Assembly: GCF_036013525.1 (NCBI RefSeq) | Contig: NZ_CP107853.1 | Coordinates: forward strand, 3,348,001-3,412,000 | Reading direction: 5' to 3' | From: Nonomuraea sp. NBC_00507 | GTDB taxonomy: Bacteria > Actinomycetota > Actinomycetes > Streptosporangiales > Streptosporangiaceae | DNA: 64,000 bases | In this document: positions 35,116 through 44,410 of the stretch, piece after piece | Numbering within the stretch: position 1 is the stretch's first letter | Layout of the letters: each line of letters opens with the position of its first letter | Notes under the pieces: model-generated | What the model was told of the DNA's origin: nothing | Databases searched by the model: none | What the model saw: the letters and a program-made list of their open reading frames with translations, nothing else | Translations under genes and position numbers: made by a program

Positions 35116-35149
35116 CCCGCACACCATCGCCGGGAACGGAGCCAGTGGC

Positions 35150-35604
35150 ATGACGCTCATGCCAGCCCGCACGGGGAGTTCGGTGAGGGCCAGGCGGCTC
35201 CTGGTCGCCGTCCACGTCCTGGTCACGCTGAGCTGGCTCGGCGGCGCGTACGCCACCCTCGTGCTCGCCGTCTCCGCCACATCAGCTTCCTACGCGCTCA
35301 TCCAGCTCTATGACCTGGCCATCGTCGTCCCCTTGGGCCTGGCCGCGCTGGTGAGCGGGGTCGTGCTGGCGGGCTGGGCGGGACTGTTCGCCCAGCCCTG
35401 GGTGGTGGCCAAGCTGGTGCTGACAGTTCTGGCCCTGGCGGGTCGCTGCTCCTCCGTGCCGGGTTCGTGGTCGACGCGGCCGCGGGCGACGCGCGGGCCG
35501 CCTCCCGGGTGGTGACCGGATCGGTGGTCATCCTGGTGGCGCTGGTCGCCACCGCACTCCTCGGGATGTACCGGCCTTGGGGTCGCCGCGCAAGCAGGCG
35601 CTGA
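35150..35604 (+). pseudogene. Small integral membrane protein with a frameshift
   Basis: The reading LLVAVHVLVTLSWLGGAYAT, then VVPLGLAALVSGVVLAGW, then WVVAKLVLTVLALAG is followed, in another frame after about 35445, by VTGSVVILVALVATALLGMY and a stop at 35604. It looks like a four-helix membrane protein of the DUF2269-like type. One missing or extra base near 35445 breaks it. It may once have followed the MFS gene in an operon. Confidence 0.6.
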
Positions 35605-35807
35605 AACTCGGATGGCGGCCGAGTGCTTCGGGGCTCCGACAGATCACCATCAACGCACTCCCGTCACGTTCGCCCGTTGGTCGGATTCGGCGGTCAGGCT
35701 ATTCGTGGGCGCTGGTGGCTTTCATCGCTCGGCGGCGGACCCCCGGTCACGGCATGATCGCGAGTCCGGTGTTCGGCTGATGATGCAGTGAAGCCCTGGT
35801 AGACGGG

Positions 35808-36029
35808 TTGATCACCACAATCTTCGCCGTCCCACCAGGCGCTTCGGTGCTGTCCTATCGCGCTGCCGTCGATTTGTCGTGTTCAACGCTGAACCACGTG
35901 GCCAGGCTGATCCGCCGGCATCGGCGCGCGAGCGGGTCGACCTGGCGGCTGCTCAACCCCGGACAGCAAGCCCTGCTGGTGCTGGTCTACCCCCAAGGGC
36001 GGGATGTTCACCGAGCTCGGAGGCCGTGA
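35808..36029 (+). pseudogene. IS5-type transposase, N-terminal fragment
   Basis: VLSYRAAVDLSCSTLNHVAR, then TWRLLNPGQQALLVLVYPQ matches the N-terminal helical region of a large group of actinomycete DDE transposases. The continuation is out of frame and soon lost. No catalytic motif is present. Confidence 0.6.
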
Positions 36030-36092
36030 CCTGGATGGCGAGCCTTGCAACTCACGGCCTCCCTGACGCAAAGGTGTTGCACGGATGCCAGA

Positions 36093-36284
36093 TCAGATAA
36101 GGGAGCCGAAGACGGCGCGGTCTGGGTCGAGGTCGGCTGGGAGGGGCAGGGATTCGAGGGCGCCGGTTCGGGCGTCGAGGGAGAAGTAGCCGTAGTGGAC
36201 GTTCTTCGATCCGGCGATGTGGATGAGGAGATGATTGCTGTCCACCCAGCCGAGCAGGTCGGTGAAGGTCTTCCCCCATGGCAT
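36093..36284 (-). pseudogene. C-terminal fragment of a propeller-like protein
   Basis: The reading has LLGWVDSNHLLIHIAGSKN, then HYGYFSLDARTGALESLPLP and a stop at 36093. The W-x-D-x-x-H-L-L-I and LDARTGAL motifs are those of one TolB/WD40-like blade. Only 63 codons remain and no convincing ribosome binding site precedes the ATG at 36284. Confidence 0.5.
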
Positions 36285-36316
36285 CTTCGGCGCTATGCAT
36301 GCGGCTCCAGCCCATA

Positions 36317-36354
36317 CGGCGAGCCGGTCGGCTGATCAGCCGACCGGCTCGCCG
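36317..36354. terminator. 38-bp perfect palindrome
   Basis: The two 19-base halves, centred on TGATCA at 36333-36338, are exact reverse complements with no loop. On either strand it would fold into a very stable GC-rich hairpin, so it is most likely a bidirectional terminator left from former convergent genes. No T-run is adjacent. Confidence 0.75.
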
Positions 36355-36663
36355 ATGGTGCCCAGGTCAGCTCCGGTAGCGGCGAAGACGAGCAGCTTGA
36401 CGACGTGCTGGATGATGACGGTGCTCCTTGCAATGGCGGGAGCCGCGCGTTGCAGCGGGCGGCGTGGCAGTGGGCGCTGGAGCATCGTGGACCCGATGGT
36501 GATCTCCCCAGTGGGTCCCCAAATGCAAGCAACATGATCGTCTCCAGCATGAAAGCCTCCATGACGTCCAACGCGGGAAGCGATCGTTTCCTGGGTTTTC
36601 AGGCTTTCTTGAGAGGATGCCTGACGAACCGGCGACGGACGGCACGGTTTCGGCGTATGACAA

Positions 36664-39600
36664 TCAAGGACCAGACGAGGTGGACGGTGGCACGCGAGGG
36701 GAGTTCTCGCCGGGCTCGAATGTATGGATCACGTGGTCGGGACTCAGTCGCGTGCCGTGCTCGAACGCGGCCGTGAACGACGCATCCCCGAGAGTCTCGC
36801 GCAGGGCCGCGGTGATGCGGTCTACGTCCCCTCGTTCGGCCGGTGGCAGCGGTGCGCCGACCGACTCGCGCAGCGCCGCGGCGACGCCCAGCAGGCGTGC
36901 GGCGCGTGGTGCGTTCACAGCGGTGAGTGCCCCCGCCAGTCCCTCGAAGGCCAGGGCCACGGCCCGGGGGTCGCCGATCTTGCGGGCGGAGGCGAGGCCG
37001 TCGAGGTGCAGACTCACCGCGGCTTCGGCGTCGCCGCGCTGTTCGGCGGCGAATCCCAGCTCGGCCAGGGCCAGGGCCAGGCCGGGCTCCCCTGACACGC
37101 CGCGTAGCCAGTCCACCCATTTGGCCAGGTGGGATTCGACCAGCTCCGGTTTGCCCTGGCGGCGAGCACTCAGGGCCAGCCCCATCTCGGCGAAGTGCTC
37201 GGCGACCTTGTTGGACTGCTCGGCGGCCAGGCGCATCGCCTGCTCGTGGTACGCGTCGGCGGCCGCGAGGTCGCCCGTCAGAAGGGCGATCCTGCCGAGC
37301 CCGGACAGCCGGAATGACGCCTCGCCCCAGAGGGAGAGCTCCTCGGCTATGCGCAGGCCCTCGCGGTGCAGCCGGGCCGCCTCGCGATAGTCGCCCGCGA
37401 TCTCGGCGAGTTCAGCGAGAGTGTTGGTGGCCTTCACCCGGCCCCACCGGTCGCCGAGTTCCTTGAAGAGCTCGTCGCTGTTCAGAGCGTCGCGGTGGGC
37501 GGCGGCGAGGTCGCCCCGGGCCCGGGCGATCGTGGCCCGCACACTCAGCGCGGCGGCCACCCCCCAGCGGTCGTCCAGCTCGCCGAAGCCGTCAAGGGCC
37601 TGCTCAAGCAGGGCTGAGGTGACGGTCAGGTCGGTGAAGCCGCGGTGCGCGTAGCTCAGGAACCACTGAGCCCGTGCCCGCGCGCCCATGTCGGCGATGT
37701 TCTCGTAGGAGCTGGTCGACGCGCGGGCATCCGCATCGGTGCCGTCGCTCATCAGGAGGCGCACGCCGGTCCGCCAGGCGACCACGCGGGCGTCGTCGCA
37801 TACGTTCAGCGCCAGGTCGAGCGCGCGCCGGGCCTCGGCCAGGCGTCCGCGCAGGAGCCAGTACCAGCCGAGCGCGTTGACGAGGCGGGCTGCGGCGTCG
37901 CCGTCGGCCAGCCGTACGGTCGTGTCGAGGGCGGCGCGCAGGTTGGCCCATTCGCGATCGAGGCGTTCCAGCCAGGGCCGCTGGCCGGGGCCGCGGAGGT
38001 GCAGCGCGGCGCGTTCGGCCAGCCCGGTGTAGTGGCGCAGGTGGCGGCGGTGGATCTCGTCGTATTCGCCGGCCTCCCGCAGGCGGTCGAGGCAGTATTC
38101 CCGTACCGACTCCAGGAGATGGTAGCGGGGGCCGACCGGACCGTCCGCCATGACGACGAGCGACCGATCCACCAGTCGCGCCAGCACGTCTATCCCGTCC
38201 ACCCCGTCCAGCGAGCCGACCTCCTCTGCCGCGGTCAGCGTGCACCCGTCGGCGTGAACGCCGAGCCTGCGCAGGGCCACGCGTTCGGGCTCGGACAGCA
38301 GCTCCCAGCTCCAGTCGATCATCGCGCGGAGCGTACGCTGCCTAGCTGGGGCGCCGCGCCTGCCCGCCACCAGCACACCGAACCGGTCGTCGAGCCGGGC
38401 GGCCAGCTCGTGCACCCCAAGCGCGCGCACGCGAGCGGCGGCCAGCTCCAACGCGAGCGGGATCCCGTCCAGGCGCTGGCAGATCGCGGCCACGGCCGCG
38501 GCATTGCCGGGGCCGAGCCCGAAGCCCGGTGCAGCGGCGGCGGCACGGGTCACGAACAGCTCCACGGCGGCGAAGCGGCGTAGTTCCTCGGGCTCTGCGG
38601 CGGGGTCCGGCAAGTCCAGCGGGGGCACGGCCCACAGCCGTTCGCCGGGGAGACCCAGGGACTCCTGGCTGGTGGCGAGGATGCGCAGGCCGGGCGCCGT
38701 CCGCAGCAGCACCTCGGCCACCACGGCGACGGACTCGATCACATGCTCGCAGTTGTCCAGTACGAGCAGGAGGCTCCTCGTACGGAGCGCGTCGGCCAGC
38801 CGGCCCAGCAGGTCACCGGCGGCCTCTGCCTGGTCACGGATCCTGAGAGCGTCGTCGCGGACGCCGAGGGCCGAGGCGGCGACTCCGGCCACCGACGCCG
38901 GGGAGTCGCCGGAGGCCCGATCGAGGCCGGCCAGCTCCACCAGCCACGCGCCATCGGGGATGCCGCCCTCCAGTTCGCGGGCGACCTTGAGCGCGAGCTG
39001 GGTCTTGCCCACCCCGGCCGCGCCGGTGAGCGTGACCAGTCGTTCCGACTCCAGTAGCGTGCGTAGGTGGCTCACCGCTTGCTCCCGGCCGATGAGTTCG
39101 GCCAGGGCTGCGGGCAGATTGGTACGCTGCCGCACCGCGACGGCGGTCCCCTCCAGCGCTGGGTCCTGCCTGAGTATCGCCTCGTGCAGGGCCACCAGCT
39201 CAGGGCCGGGGTCCAGGCCGAGTTCGTCGGCCAGCCGCTCGCGCAGGTCGGCGTAGCTCGCCAGTGCCTCGCTCTGCCGTCCAGCCCGGGAGAGGACACG
39301 CATGTGCAGGGAGCGTAGGCGCTCGCGCAGCGGATGCCGGGTCACCAGATCGCCCAGCTCGCCGGCCAGCCAGCCGTGCTCGCCGAGTGCCAGACGCGCC
39401 TCCGCGTGCTCCTCCAGCGCGGCCAGGCGCTCTTCTTCCAGCCGGGCCGCCACCGGCCTGGCGAAGTCCTCGTCTACGAAGTCGGCGTACGCCGGTCCCC
39501 GCCACAACGCCAGCGCGTCGGCCAGCAGCTTCGCCCGCTCCCGTACGTCGACCGCCGCCTTGGCCCGGGTGACCAGCGACGCGAACCGGCCGGCATCCAC

Positions 39601-39900
39601 GGCCTCGGGTTCCAGCCGCAGCAGGTAGCCCGGAGGCTGCGACACCACCAGGTCGCGACCGCCCGGCTCGGCGCTCTCCAGGACCCGGCGCAGCTGGGAC
39701 ACCCTGGAGTGCAGGGTGCCGGTGGGATTGCGCGGCAGCCGCTCGCCCCACAAGTCGTCGATCAGCAGATCGGACGACACAGGACGCCCCTCGTACACGA
39801 GTAGATCGGCCAGCAGCGCCCTCACCTTCGCCTCGGGAATGCGTACGGGCCTGCCGTCAGCCGTCCAGACGGCCAGCGGACCGAGCACCCCGAAACGCAC
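36664..39900 (-). CDS. SARP-type regulator with NB-ARC and TPR domains
   Basis: The 1078-residue protein starts MRFGVLGPLAVWTADGRPVR, the OmpR-like winged-helix DNA-binding domain of SARPs (1-95). The bacterial transcriptional activation domain follows (95-245), then an NB-ARC ATPase with Walker A GAAGVGKT (293-300) and Walker B LLLVLDNCE (377-385), and a long TPR-rich half (about 640-1020). This is the AfsR/large-SARP architecture, in which ATP binding and the repeat domain control activation. No biosynthetic cluster is near, so the likely target is the divergent oxidoreductase/PPOX operon 111 bases away. Confidence 0.93.
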   Translation of the reverse strand: MRFGVLGPLAVWTADGRPVRIPEAKVRALLADLLVYEGRPVSSDLLIDDLWGERLPRNPTGTLHSRVSQLRRVLESAEPGGRDLVVSQPPGYLLRLEPEAVDAGRFASLVTRAKAAVDVRERAKLLADALALWRGPAYADFVDEDFARPVAARLEEERLAALEEHAEARLALGEHGWLAGELGDLVTRHPLRERLRSLHMRVLSRAGRQSEALASYADLRERLADELGLDPGPELVALHEAILRQDPALEGTAVAVRQRTNLPAALAELIGREQAVSHLRTLLESERLVTLTGAAGVGKTQLALKVARELEGGIPDGAWLVELAGLDRASGDSPASVAGVAASALGVRDDALRIRDQAEAAGDLLGRLADALRTRSLLLVLDNCEHVIESVAVVAEVLLRTAPGLRILATSQESLGLPGERLWAVPPLDLPDPAAEPEELRRFAAVELFVTRAAAAAPGFGLGPGNAAAVAAICQRLDGIPLALELAAARVRALGVHELAARLDDRFGVLVAGRRGAPARQRTLRAMIDWSWELLSEPERVALRRLGVHADGCTLTAAEEVGSLDGVDGIDVLARLVDRSLVVMADGPVGPRYHLLESVREYCLDRLREAGEYDEIHRRHLRHYTGLAERAALHLRGPGQRPWLERLDREWANLRAALDTTVRLADGDAAARLVNALGWYWLLRGRLAEARRALDLALNVCDDARVVAWRTGVRLLMSDGTDADARASTSSYENIADMGARARAQWFLSYAHRGFTDLTVTSALLEQALDGFGELDDRWGVAAALSVRATIARARGDLAAAHRDALNSDELFKELGDRWGRVKATNTLAELAEIAGDYREAARLHREGLRIAEELSLWGEASFRLSGLGRIALLTGDLAAADAYHEQAMRLAAEQSNKVAEHFAEMGLALSARRQGKPELVESHLAKWVDWLRGVSGEPGLALALAELGFAAEQRGDAEAAVSLHLDGLASARKIGDPRAVALAFEGLAGALTAVNAPRAARLLGVAAALRESVGAPLPPAERGDVDRITAALRETLGDASFTAAFEHGTRLSPDHVIHTFEPGENSPRVPPSTSSGP

Positions 39901-40011
39901 AACCGCCAGGTTAGACGAGTTCGGACGGGCCCAAAGACGCCCCGCAGAAAACCCGAAGGGGCCCGGATCAGGATGAAGCCATCAACCGATCTTTCAAAGG
40001 ATGAATGAACG

Positions 40012-41022
40012 ATGAGGGTCAATCGCGAGATCCGGCTTGCCTCCCGCCCGGTCGGTGAGCCGGGACCGGACAACTTCGAGCTGGTCGAGGTCGAGCTGCC
40101 GGAGCCGGGCGAGGGTCAGATCCTGGTCCGTAACACGTGGATGTCGGTCGACCCGTACATGAGGGGCCGAATGAACGACGCCGAGTCGTACATCCCGCCG
40201 TTCCAGCTCGGCGTCGCGCTGGAGGGCGGCGCGGTCGGCGAAGTGATCGCCTCCCACGCCGAGGAGATCCCGGTCGGGGCGACGGTGTCCCATTTCCTGG
40301 GCTGGCGCGAGTACGCCGTGCTGGATGCCACCGCAGCGGCCGTCGTGGACACCGGCCTCGCCCGCCCGCAGGACTATCTGGGCGCACTCGGGCCGACCGG
40401 CCTGACCGCGTACCTCGCCGTCACCGAGATCGCACCGGTCAAGAAGGGCGACGTGGTCTTCGTCTCCGGCGCCGCCGGCGCCGTCGGCGGCGTGGCCGGG
40501 CAGCTCGCCCGCAAGCTGGGCGCCGCCAAGGTGATCGGCTCAGCCGGGGGACCCGAGAAGGTCAAGAAGGTTGTCGAGGACTTCGGCTTCGACGCCGCCA
40601 TCGACTACCGAACCGGCTCGCTGCCCCAACGGCTCGCCGAACTCGCGCCCGAGGGCGTCGACATCTACGTCGACAACGTTGGCGGCGACCACCTGCAGGC
40701 CGCCATCGGCGCGCTGAAGGTGCACGGTAAGGCCGCCCTCGTGGGCATGATCAGCCAATACAACGCGACCACCCCCGTTCCCGGCCCGAGCAACATCTAC
40801 GACGTGGTCACCAAGCGGCTGACCCTGCGCGGTGTGCTGGTGACCGACCATCTTCACCGCTTCCCCGAGTACATCTCCCAGGCCGCAGCCTGGCTGACCG
40901 ACGGCGGCCTGCGCACGGAAGAGACTGTGGTCGAGGGCCTCGAGCAGGCTCCGGACGCCTTCCTCGGTGTGCTGCATGGCGCCAACACCGGCAAGATGCT
41001 CGTCCGCCTGGCGCGAGGATGA
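40012..41022 (+). CDS. NADP-dependent oxidoreductase of the zinc-free MDR family
   Basis: The 336-residue protein starts MRVNREIRLASRPVGEPGPD. WMSVDPYMRGRMND and VSGAAGAVGGVAGQLARKLG (NADP-binding AAxGxVG motif) identify the leukotriene-B4-dehydrogenase / curcumin-reductase-like branch that reduces enone double bonds. No zinc-ligand residues are present. The start follows AAAGGA. It is divergent from the SARP regulator and co-directional with the PPOX gene 4 bases downstream. Confidence 0.92.
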   Translation: MRVNREIRLASRPVGEPGPDNFELVEVELPEPGEGQILVRNTWMSVDPYMRGRMNDAESYIPPFQLGVALEGGAVGEVIASHAEEIPVGATVSHFLGWREYAVLDATAAAVVDTGLARPQDYLGALGPTGLTAYLAVTEIAPVKKGDVVFVSGAAGAVGGVAGQLARKLGAAKVIGSAGGPEKVKKVVEDFGFDAAIDYRTGSLPQRLAELAPEGVDIYVDNVGGDHLQAAIGALKVHGKAALVGMISQYNATTPVPGPSNIYDVVTKRLTLRGVLVTDHLHRFPEYISQAAAWLTDGGLRTEETVVEGLEQAPDAFLGVLHGANTGKMLVRLARG

Positions 41023-41026
41023 CGAC

Positions 41027-41458
41027 ATGTCCACTCGCATGACGATCGAGGAACGCGAGACGTTCCTGGCCGGCACCCACATCGGCGTGCTCAGCGTCCC
41101 TGAAGGTCGCGCCTCGCAGCTGATCCCGATCTGGTACGCCTACGCGCCCGGCGGCGAGATCAGAATCAGCACGCCGTCCGGCAACCGCAAGCTGGGCCTG
41201 ATCCAGGAAGCCGGTTACGTAGGTTTCGCCGTCCAGCAGGAGGAGATGCCGTACAAGTTCGTCTCCGTCGACGGCCCGGTCGTCGCCTACGAGCCGGCCG
41301 ACCCGACGGAGTACCGTCGATGGGCGATCCGGTATCTCGGCCCTTCTGATGGGAAGCGGTTCTTCGAGTCGATCGAGGACGGTCTGCCGGATTGGGTCAC
41401 CATCCGGATCCGGCCGGAGCGGTGGCGCACGTTCGACTTCGGCAAGGAGTTCAGCTGA
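41027..41458 (+). CDS. PPOX-class FMN/F420-dependent protein
   Basis: The 143-residue protein has the split-barrel pattern MTIEERETFLAGTHIGVLSV, PIWYAYAPGGEIRIST and RKLGLIQEAGYVGFAVQQEE, matching pyridoxamine-5-phosphate-oxidase-like actinobacterial proteins that bind FMN or F420. It is co-transcribed with the NADP-dependent oxidoreductase, with 4 bases between the genes. The substrate is unknown. Confidence 0.88.
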   Translation: MSTRMTIEERETFLAGTHIGVLSVPEGRASQLIPIWYAYAPGGEIRISTPSGNRKLGLIQEAGYVGFAVQQEEMPYKFVSVDGPVVAYEPADPTEYRRWAIRYLGPSDGKRFFESIEDGLPDWVTIRIRPERWRTFDFGKEFS

Positions 41459-41541
41459 TCGGTGCTTGGACCGCGCGGGTCAGTGCAGCGTACGTGCCCA
41501 TCCATCGGAAGATTCCGAACGCAAGTCGATACCATGCCGCA

Positions 41542-42345
41542 GTGCCCTCAGAAACATTGATCGTGACGGTCGCCCAGATTCCCCCCGAACCAGGGGATGT
41601 GAGAGCGAATGCCCGTTCAGCGGCGGCTCTGATGATCGAAACCGCGGATGCCGGTGCGAAACTGCTCGTGTTCCCCCAGCTGTCACTTGTCAGCTACGAC
41701 CTGGAGCTCTTCACCGACCCGTCGGCTTGGGTGACCGAGGACGACCCGCGGCTCGACGTCGTCCGCCAAGCCAGCGCGGAGTGCGGCGTGACCGCTGTGG
41801 TCGGCGCCGCGTACCGCGGGCCGGACAACACGGCCTGGATCGCCTCGCTGGCGATCCGCCCCAATGGCGAGATCCAGGTTTACGGCAAGCAGAACCTGCA
41901 CGGCGTGGAGCGCGACCTGTTCCAGCCCGGCGACAAGATCCAGATCCTGGACATCGACGGCTGGCGCGTCGCCCTCGCCATCTGCTACGACGCCGCGGTA
42001 CCGGGGCACGCAGCGGAAGCGGCCGGCCTGGGCGCCGAGGTATATGCTGTGTCCGCCCTGTACACGCAGGAGGAGGTGCGGCGCATTGACGTCCACTCCG
42101 CGGCCCGGGCCATGGACCACCGCATGTACGCGGTCGTCGCGAACCTCGCCGGCCGGGGACCGGGGTGGGAATCGTGCGGCGGCAGCGGCACCTGGCACCC
42201 GGACGGCACGCGGCTGAGCCAGGCCGGGACCGACCCGGGTGTGTTCACCATGGCGTTGTCGCGCAGTGAGCTGCAGGCGTTGCGCGACAAGGACGCCCTG
42301 GCCGGAAACCCGCGGACCGCGCTCGTCGCAGACACGTGGACGTGA
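41542..42345 (+). CDS. Carbon-nitrogen hydrolase family protein with Glu-to-Gln change
   Basis: The 267-residue protein starts at GTG 41542. It shows the nitrilase-superfamily elements: LIVTVAQIPPEPGDVRANA, the segment LLVFPQLSLVSYD, the catalytic Lys116 in YGKQNL, and Cys148 in LAICYDAAVPG. The general-base Glu normally found in FPE is Gln46 here (codon CAG), so hydrolysis may be impaired or the protein repurposed. Its stop overlaps the HAD start by 10 bases, so the two are co-translated. The substrate is unknown. Confidence 0.88.
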   Translation: MPSETLIVTVAQIPPEPGDVRANARSAAALMIETADAGAKLLVFPQLSLVSYDLELFTDPSAWVTEDDPRLDVVRQASAECGVTAVVGAAYRGPDNTAWIASLAIRPNGEIQVYGKQNLHGVERDLFQPGDKIQILDIDGWRVALAICYDAAVPGHAAEAAGLGAEVYAVSALYTQEEVRRIDVHSAARAMDHRMYAVVANLAGRGPGWESCGGSGTWHPDGTRLSQAGTDPGVFTMALSRSELQALRDKDALAGNPRTALVADTWT

Positions 42346-43067
42346 CGGCACCAGGCCCGGCTGAGCCACACGGCGGCTCTCTCACGGGACAGGTACTGAT
42401 CTTCGACGCCGATGACACGCTGTGGGAGAACAACGTCCTCTTCGAACGCGCCGTGGACGACTTCCTGCTCTGGCTGGACCACCCGACCCTCGACGGGGCC
42501 GAGATCCGCGCCATCCTCAACAGCATCCAGGCGGCGAACGCGGTCACCCACGGATACGGCGGCAAGATGTTCTTGCACAGCCTGAAGGAGTGCCTGAAGC
42601 GACTCCGCGAGCGGCCGGCGAGCGCTGCGGAACTGCGCTATGTCGACGGGTTGGCCGCGGCCGTCCTGGAAGGACGCGTGGAGCTGGTCCCGGATGTCGC
42701 CGAGACACTCACAGTTCTCGGCGGCCGGCATGAGTTGCTCCTGCTCACCAAGGGCGATACCGAGGAGCAGCAGCGCAAACTGGATCTCTCGGGGCTCGTG
42801 CACCACTTTCGCGGCATCCATATCGTGGCCGAGAAGGACGTCGACACCTACCGGCGGCTCACTCGCGACCTCGACCTGGCGCCGGCTGCGACCTGGATGA
42901 TCGGCAACTCGCCGAAGTCGGACATCCTTCCCGCCCGGCAGGCGGGCATGAACGCTGTCTTCATCCCGAACGACAACACCTGGGTGCTGGAGCACAGCGA
43001 GCTCGATGACGACGATGAAGGAGTGCTGCGGCTGCGGACGTTCTCCGAGCTACTGCATCACTTCTGA
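42336..43067 (+). CDS. HAD-superfamily hydrolase
   Basis: The 243-residue protein has motif I LIFDADDTLWENN (nucleophile and acid/base Asp), motif II LLLLTKGD, a Lys in VAEKDVDTYRRL and motif IV MIGNSPKSDILPARQAGM. This is a haloacid-dehalogenase-like phosphatase with a helical cap. The start GTG 42336 lies inside the preceding gene, indicating translational coupling. The Nudix gene follows 19 bases later. The trio may process a phosphorylated or activated metabolite. Confidence 0.9.
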   Translation: MDVTAPGPAEPHGGSLTGQVLIFDADDTLWENNVLFERAVDDFLLWLDHPTLDGAEIRAILNSIQAANAVTHGYGGKMFLHSLKECLKRLRERPASAAELRYVDGLAAAVLEGRVELVPDVAETLTVLGGRHELLLLTKGDTEEQQRKLDLSGLVHHFRGIHIVAEKDVDTYRRLTRDLDLAPAATWMIGNSPKSDILPARQAGMNAVFIPNDNTWVLEHSELDDDDEGVLRLRTFSELLHHF

Positions 43068-43086
43068 AAGCGAAAGGAACCTGCTG

Positions 43087-43566
43087 TTGAGCAACGATCC
43101 GACTGCAAACGTTCTCGCCGGGCCGTCCCAGCCGGGCGCCGATCAGGTGCGCAGGACGCCCAGTGTCTCGTGCGTGTTCATCTGCCACGACGGAGACGGC
43201 CGGGTGCTGCTGGCCCGGCGCGGCGCCGGTGCGCGTGACGAGCCCGGAGCCTGGGACTGTGGTGCCGGAGCGCTGGAGTACGGGGAGTCGTTCGAGACGG
43301 CTGTCGCCCGGGAGGTCGGCGAGGAATACACGACCCGTCCGCTGACGATCGAGACCATCGGCGTTCGCAACGTCCTGCGAGAGGAGCCGCCCTCTCACTG
43401 GGTCGCGGTGATCTTCGCGGTCGGGATCGATCCCACCGAAGCCGCTATCGGCGAGTCTCACAAGTTCGACGAGCTGGGCTGGTTCTCTCTGGACTCGCTG
43501 CCGTCGCCGATGCACTCGCAGCTCGCCGAGAGCATCAGGCTGTTCCGCGCATGGCAAGGGGTATAG
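43087..43566 (+). CDS. Nudix hydrolase
   Basis: The protein has about 159 residues from TTG 43087, placed by an AAAGGA site at 43072-43077. The Nudix box reads GALEYGESFETAVAREVGEE, with all metal-binding Glu residues in place. SVSCVFICHDGDGRVLLARR is the usual strand before it. It hydrolyses a nucleoside diphosphate linked to another moiety; the substrate is unknown. It is the last gene of the carbon-nitrogen hydrolase / HAD / Nudix operon. Confidence 0.9.
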   Translation: MSNDPTANVLAGPSQPGADQVRRTPSVSCVFICHDGDGRVLLARRGAGARDEPGAWDCGAGALEYGESFETAVAREVGEEYTTRPLTIETIGVRNVLREEPPSHWVAVIFAVGIDPTEAAIGESHKFDELGWFSLDSLPSPMHSQLAESIRLFRAWQGV

Positions 43567-43813
43567 CGCGGACACCACGGCTTCCACGCTACGGTCGGCG
43601 ACGGTCAGGCGTTCGACTGGCGCCCGAGCCGTGCCTGCGCGCGAGGAAAGAGCAGGAATCATGATCCAAGTCTTCGGCGAGGGCACAGCGCTGCACCCGC
43701 GGTTGGGTGGAACGGAATCCGCACAAACCCGTGTTGGGACGCGCCGACCGACACAGCTGCCGGGGGGCGGGCTGCCGGGCGGGTGAGGCCCGGGCGTAAG
43801 CAGGGCAGCCTGG

Positions 43814-44380
43814 TCAGCGACGCACGATCAGCCAGGTGGCGATGGCGGTGACGGGGTGATTGCCGATGATGTGCTGCCGACTGCACGGAAAAGTGATCGA
43901 GTCACCCTTGGACAACGTGACGAGCTCCGACTCGAACTCGATGGTCAGCTCCCCGCCGTGACGGTGCCCACCTCGTACCCCTCGTGCTTGAGGAACTGTC
44001 CGTGAGCCGTGGAGACGGCGTTCGGCGGGTAGGTGGACTCGAAGAACTCCACGTTCGGCGCTGGCACCGGTGACAGCCGTCGGCAGGTCACTCCTCCGCT
44101 GAGCTGGATCGGCGCGACCTCCCAGGCCCTCCTGATCGCGAAGCCGGGCACGGAGGCGTCGGCACGGGGCCCCTCCTGTGTGTCGAAGACGGGGCCGGCG
44201 GCACCCCGATGGCCTACACGTATGCGATCAGGCGGCTCACCGAGGGCTGCATCGGCACACGCTCGATCTGTGACACCGCCCTTGCCGAGATGTCCAGCTC
44301 ACAGGAGTGGCGGAAGGCTGCGCGGCCGTAGACGATAAGTAGATAATCTATTTCAGAACTATCTGCTAATGTCCTTCTTG
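43814..44380 (-). pseudogene. XRE-type regulator with cupin domain, multiply broken
   Basis: The helix-turn-helix part LDISARAVSQIERVPMQPSV (about 44220-44330) ends at an in-frame stop. The cupin part continues as VEFFESTYPPNAVSTAHGQF, then LKHEGYEVGTV. It then needs a one-base shift near 43960 to read GELTIEFESELVTLSKGDSI and HIIGNHPVTAIATWLIVRR, with a stop at 43814. The order HTH-cupin is that of XRE/cupin metabolic regulators. At least two lesions make it a pseudogene. Confidence 0.8.
44340..44350. promoter_or_regulatory. Palindrome in the oxidoreductase promoter region
   Basis: TAGATAATCTA is an 11-base palindrome, and AGATA occurs again inverted shortly after (CTATCTGC, from about 44359), in an AT-rich island just upstream of the ATG at 44411. 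A binding site for a small winged-helix repressor is plausible. Confidence 0.45.
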
Positions 44381-44410
44381 TCGTAGCGGCTTCCACCAGA
44401 GGAGATCTCG

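Noticed and set aside
36333..36486. Small minus-strand ORF ending inside the 38-bp palindrome (VIIQHVVKLLVFAATGADLG)
   Set aside because: Hydrophobic and plausible, but no ribosome binding site, no homologue recognised, and frames overlap confusingly; not enough to call a gene.
43662..43787. Short ORF MIQVFGEGTALHPRLGG with a fair ribosome binding site as a possible RiPP precursor
   Set aside because: No Cys/Ser/Thr-rich core, no modification enzymes nearby, and a Gly/Pro-rich tail that looks like random GC-rich sequence.
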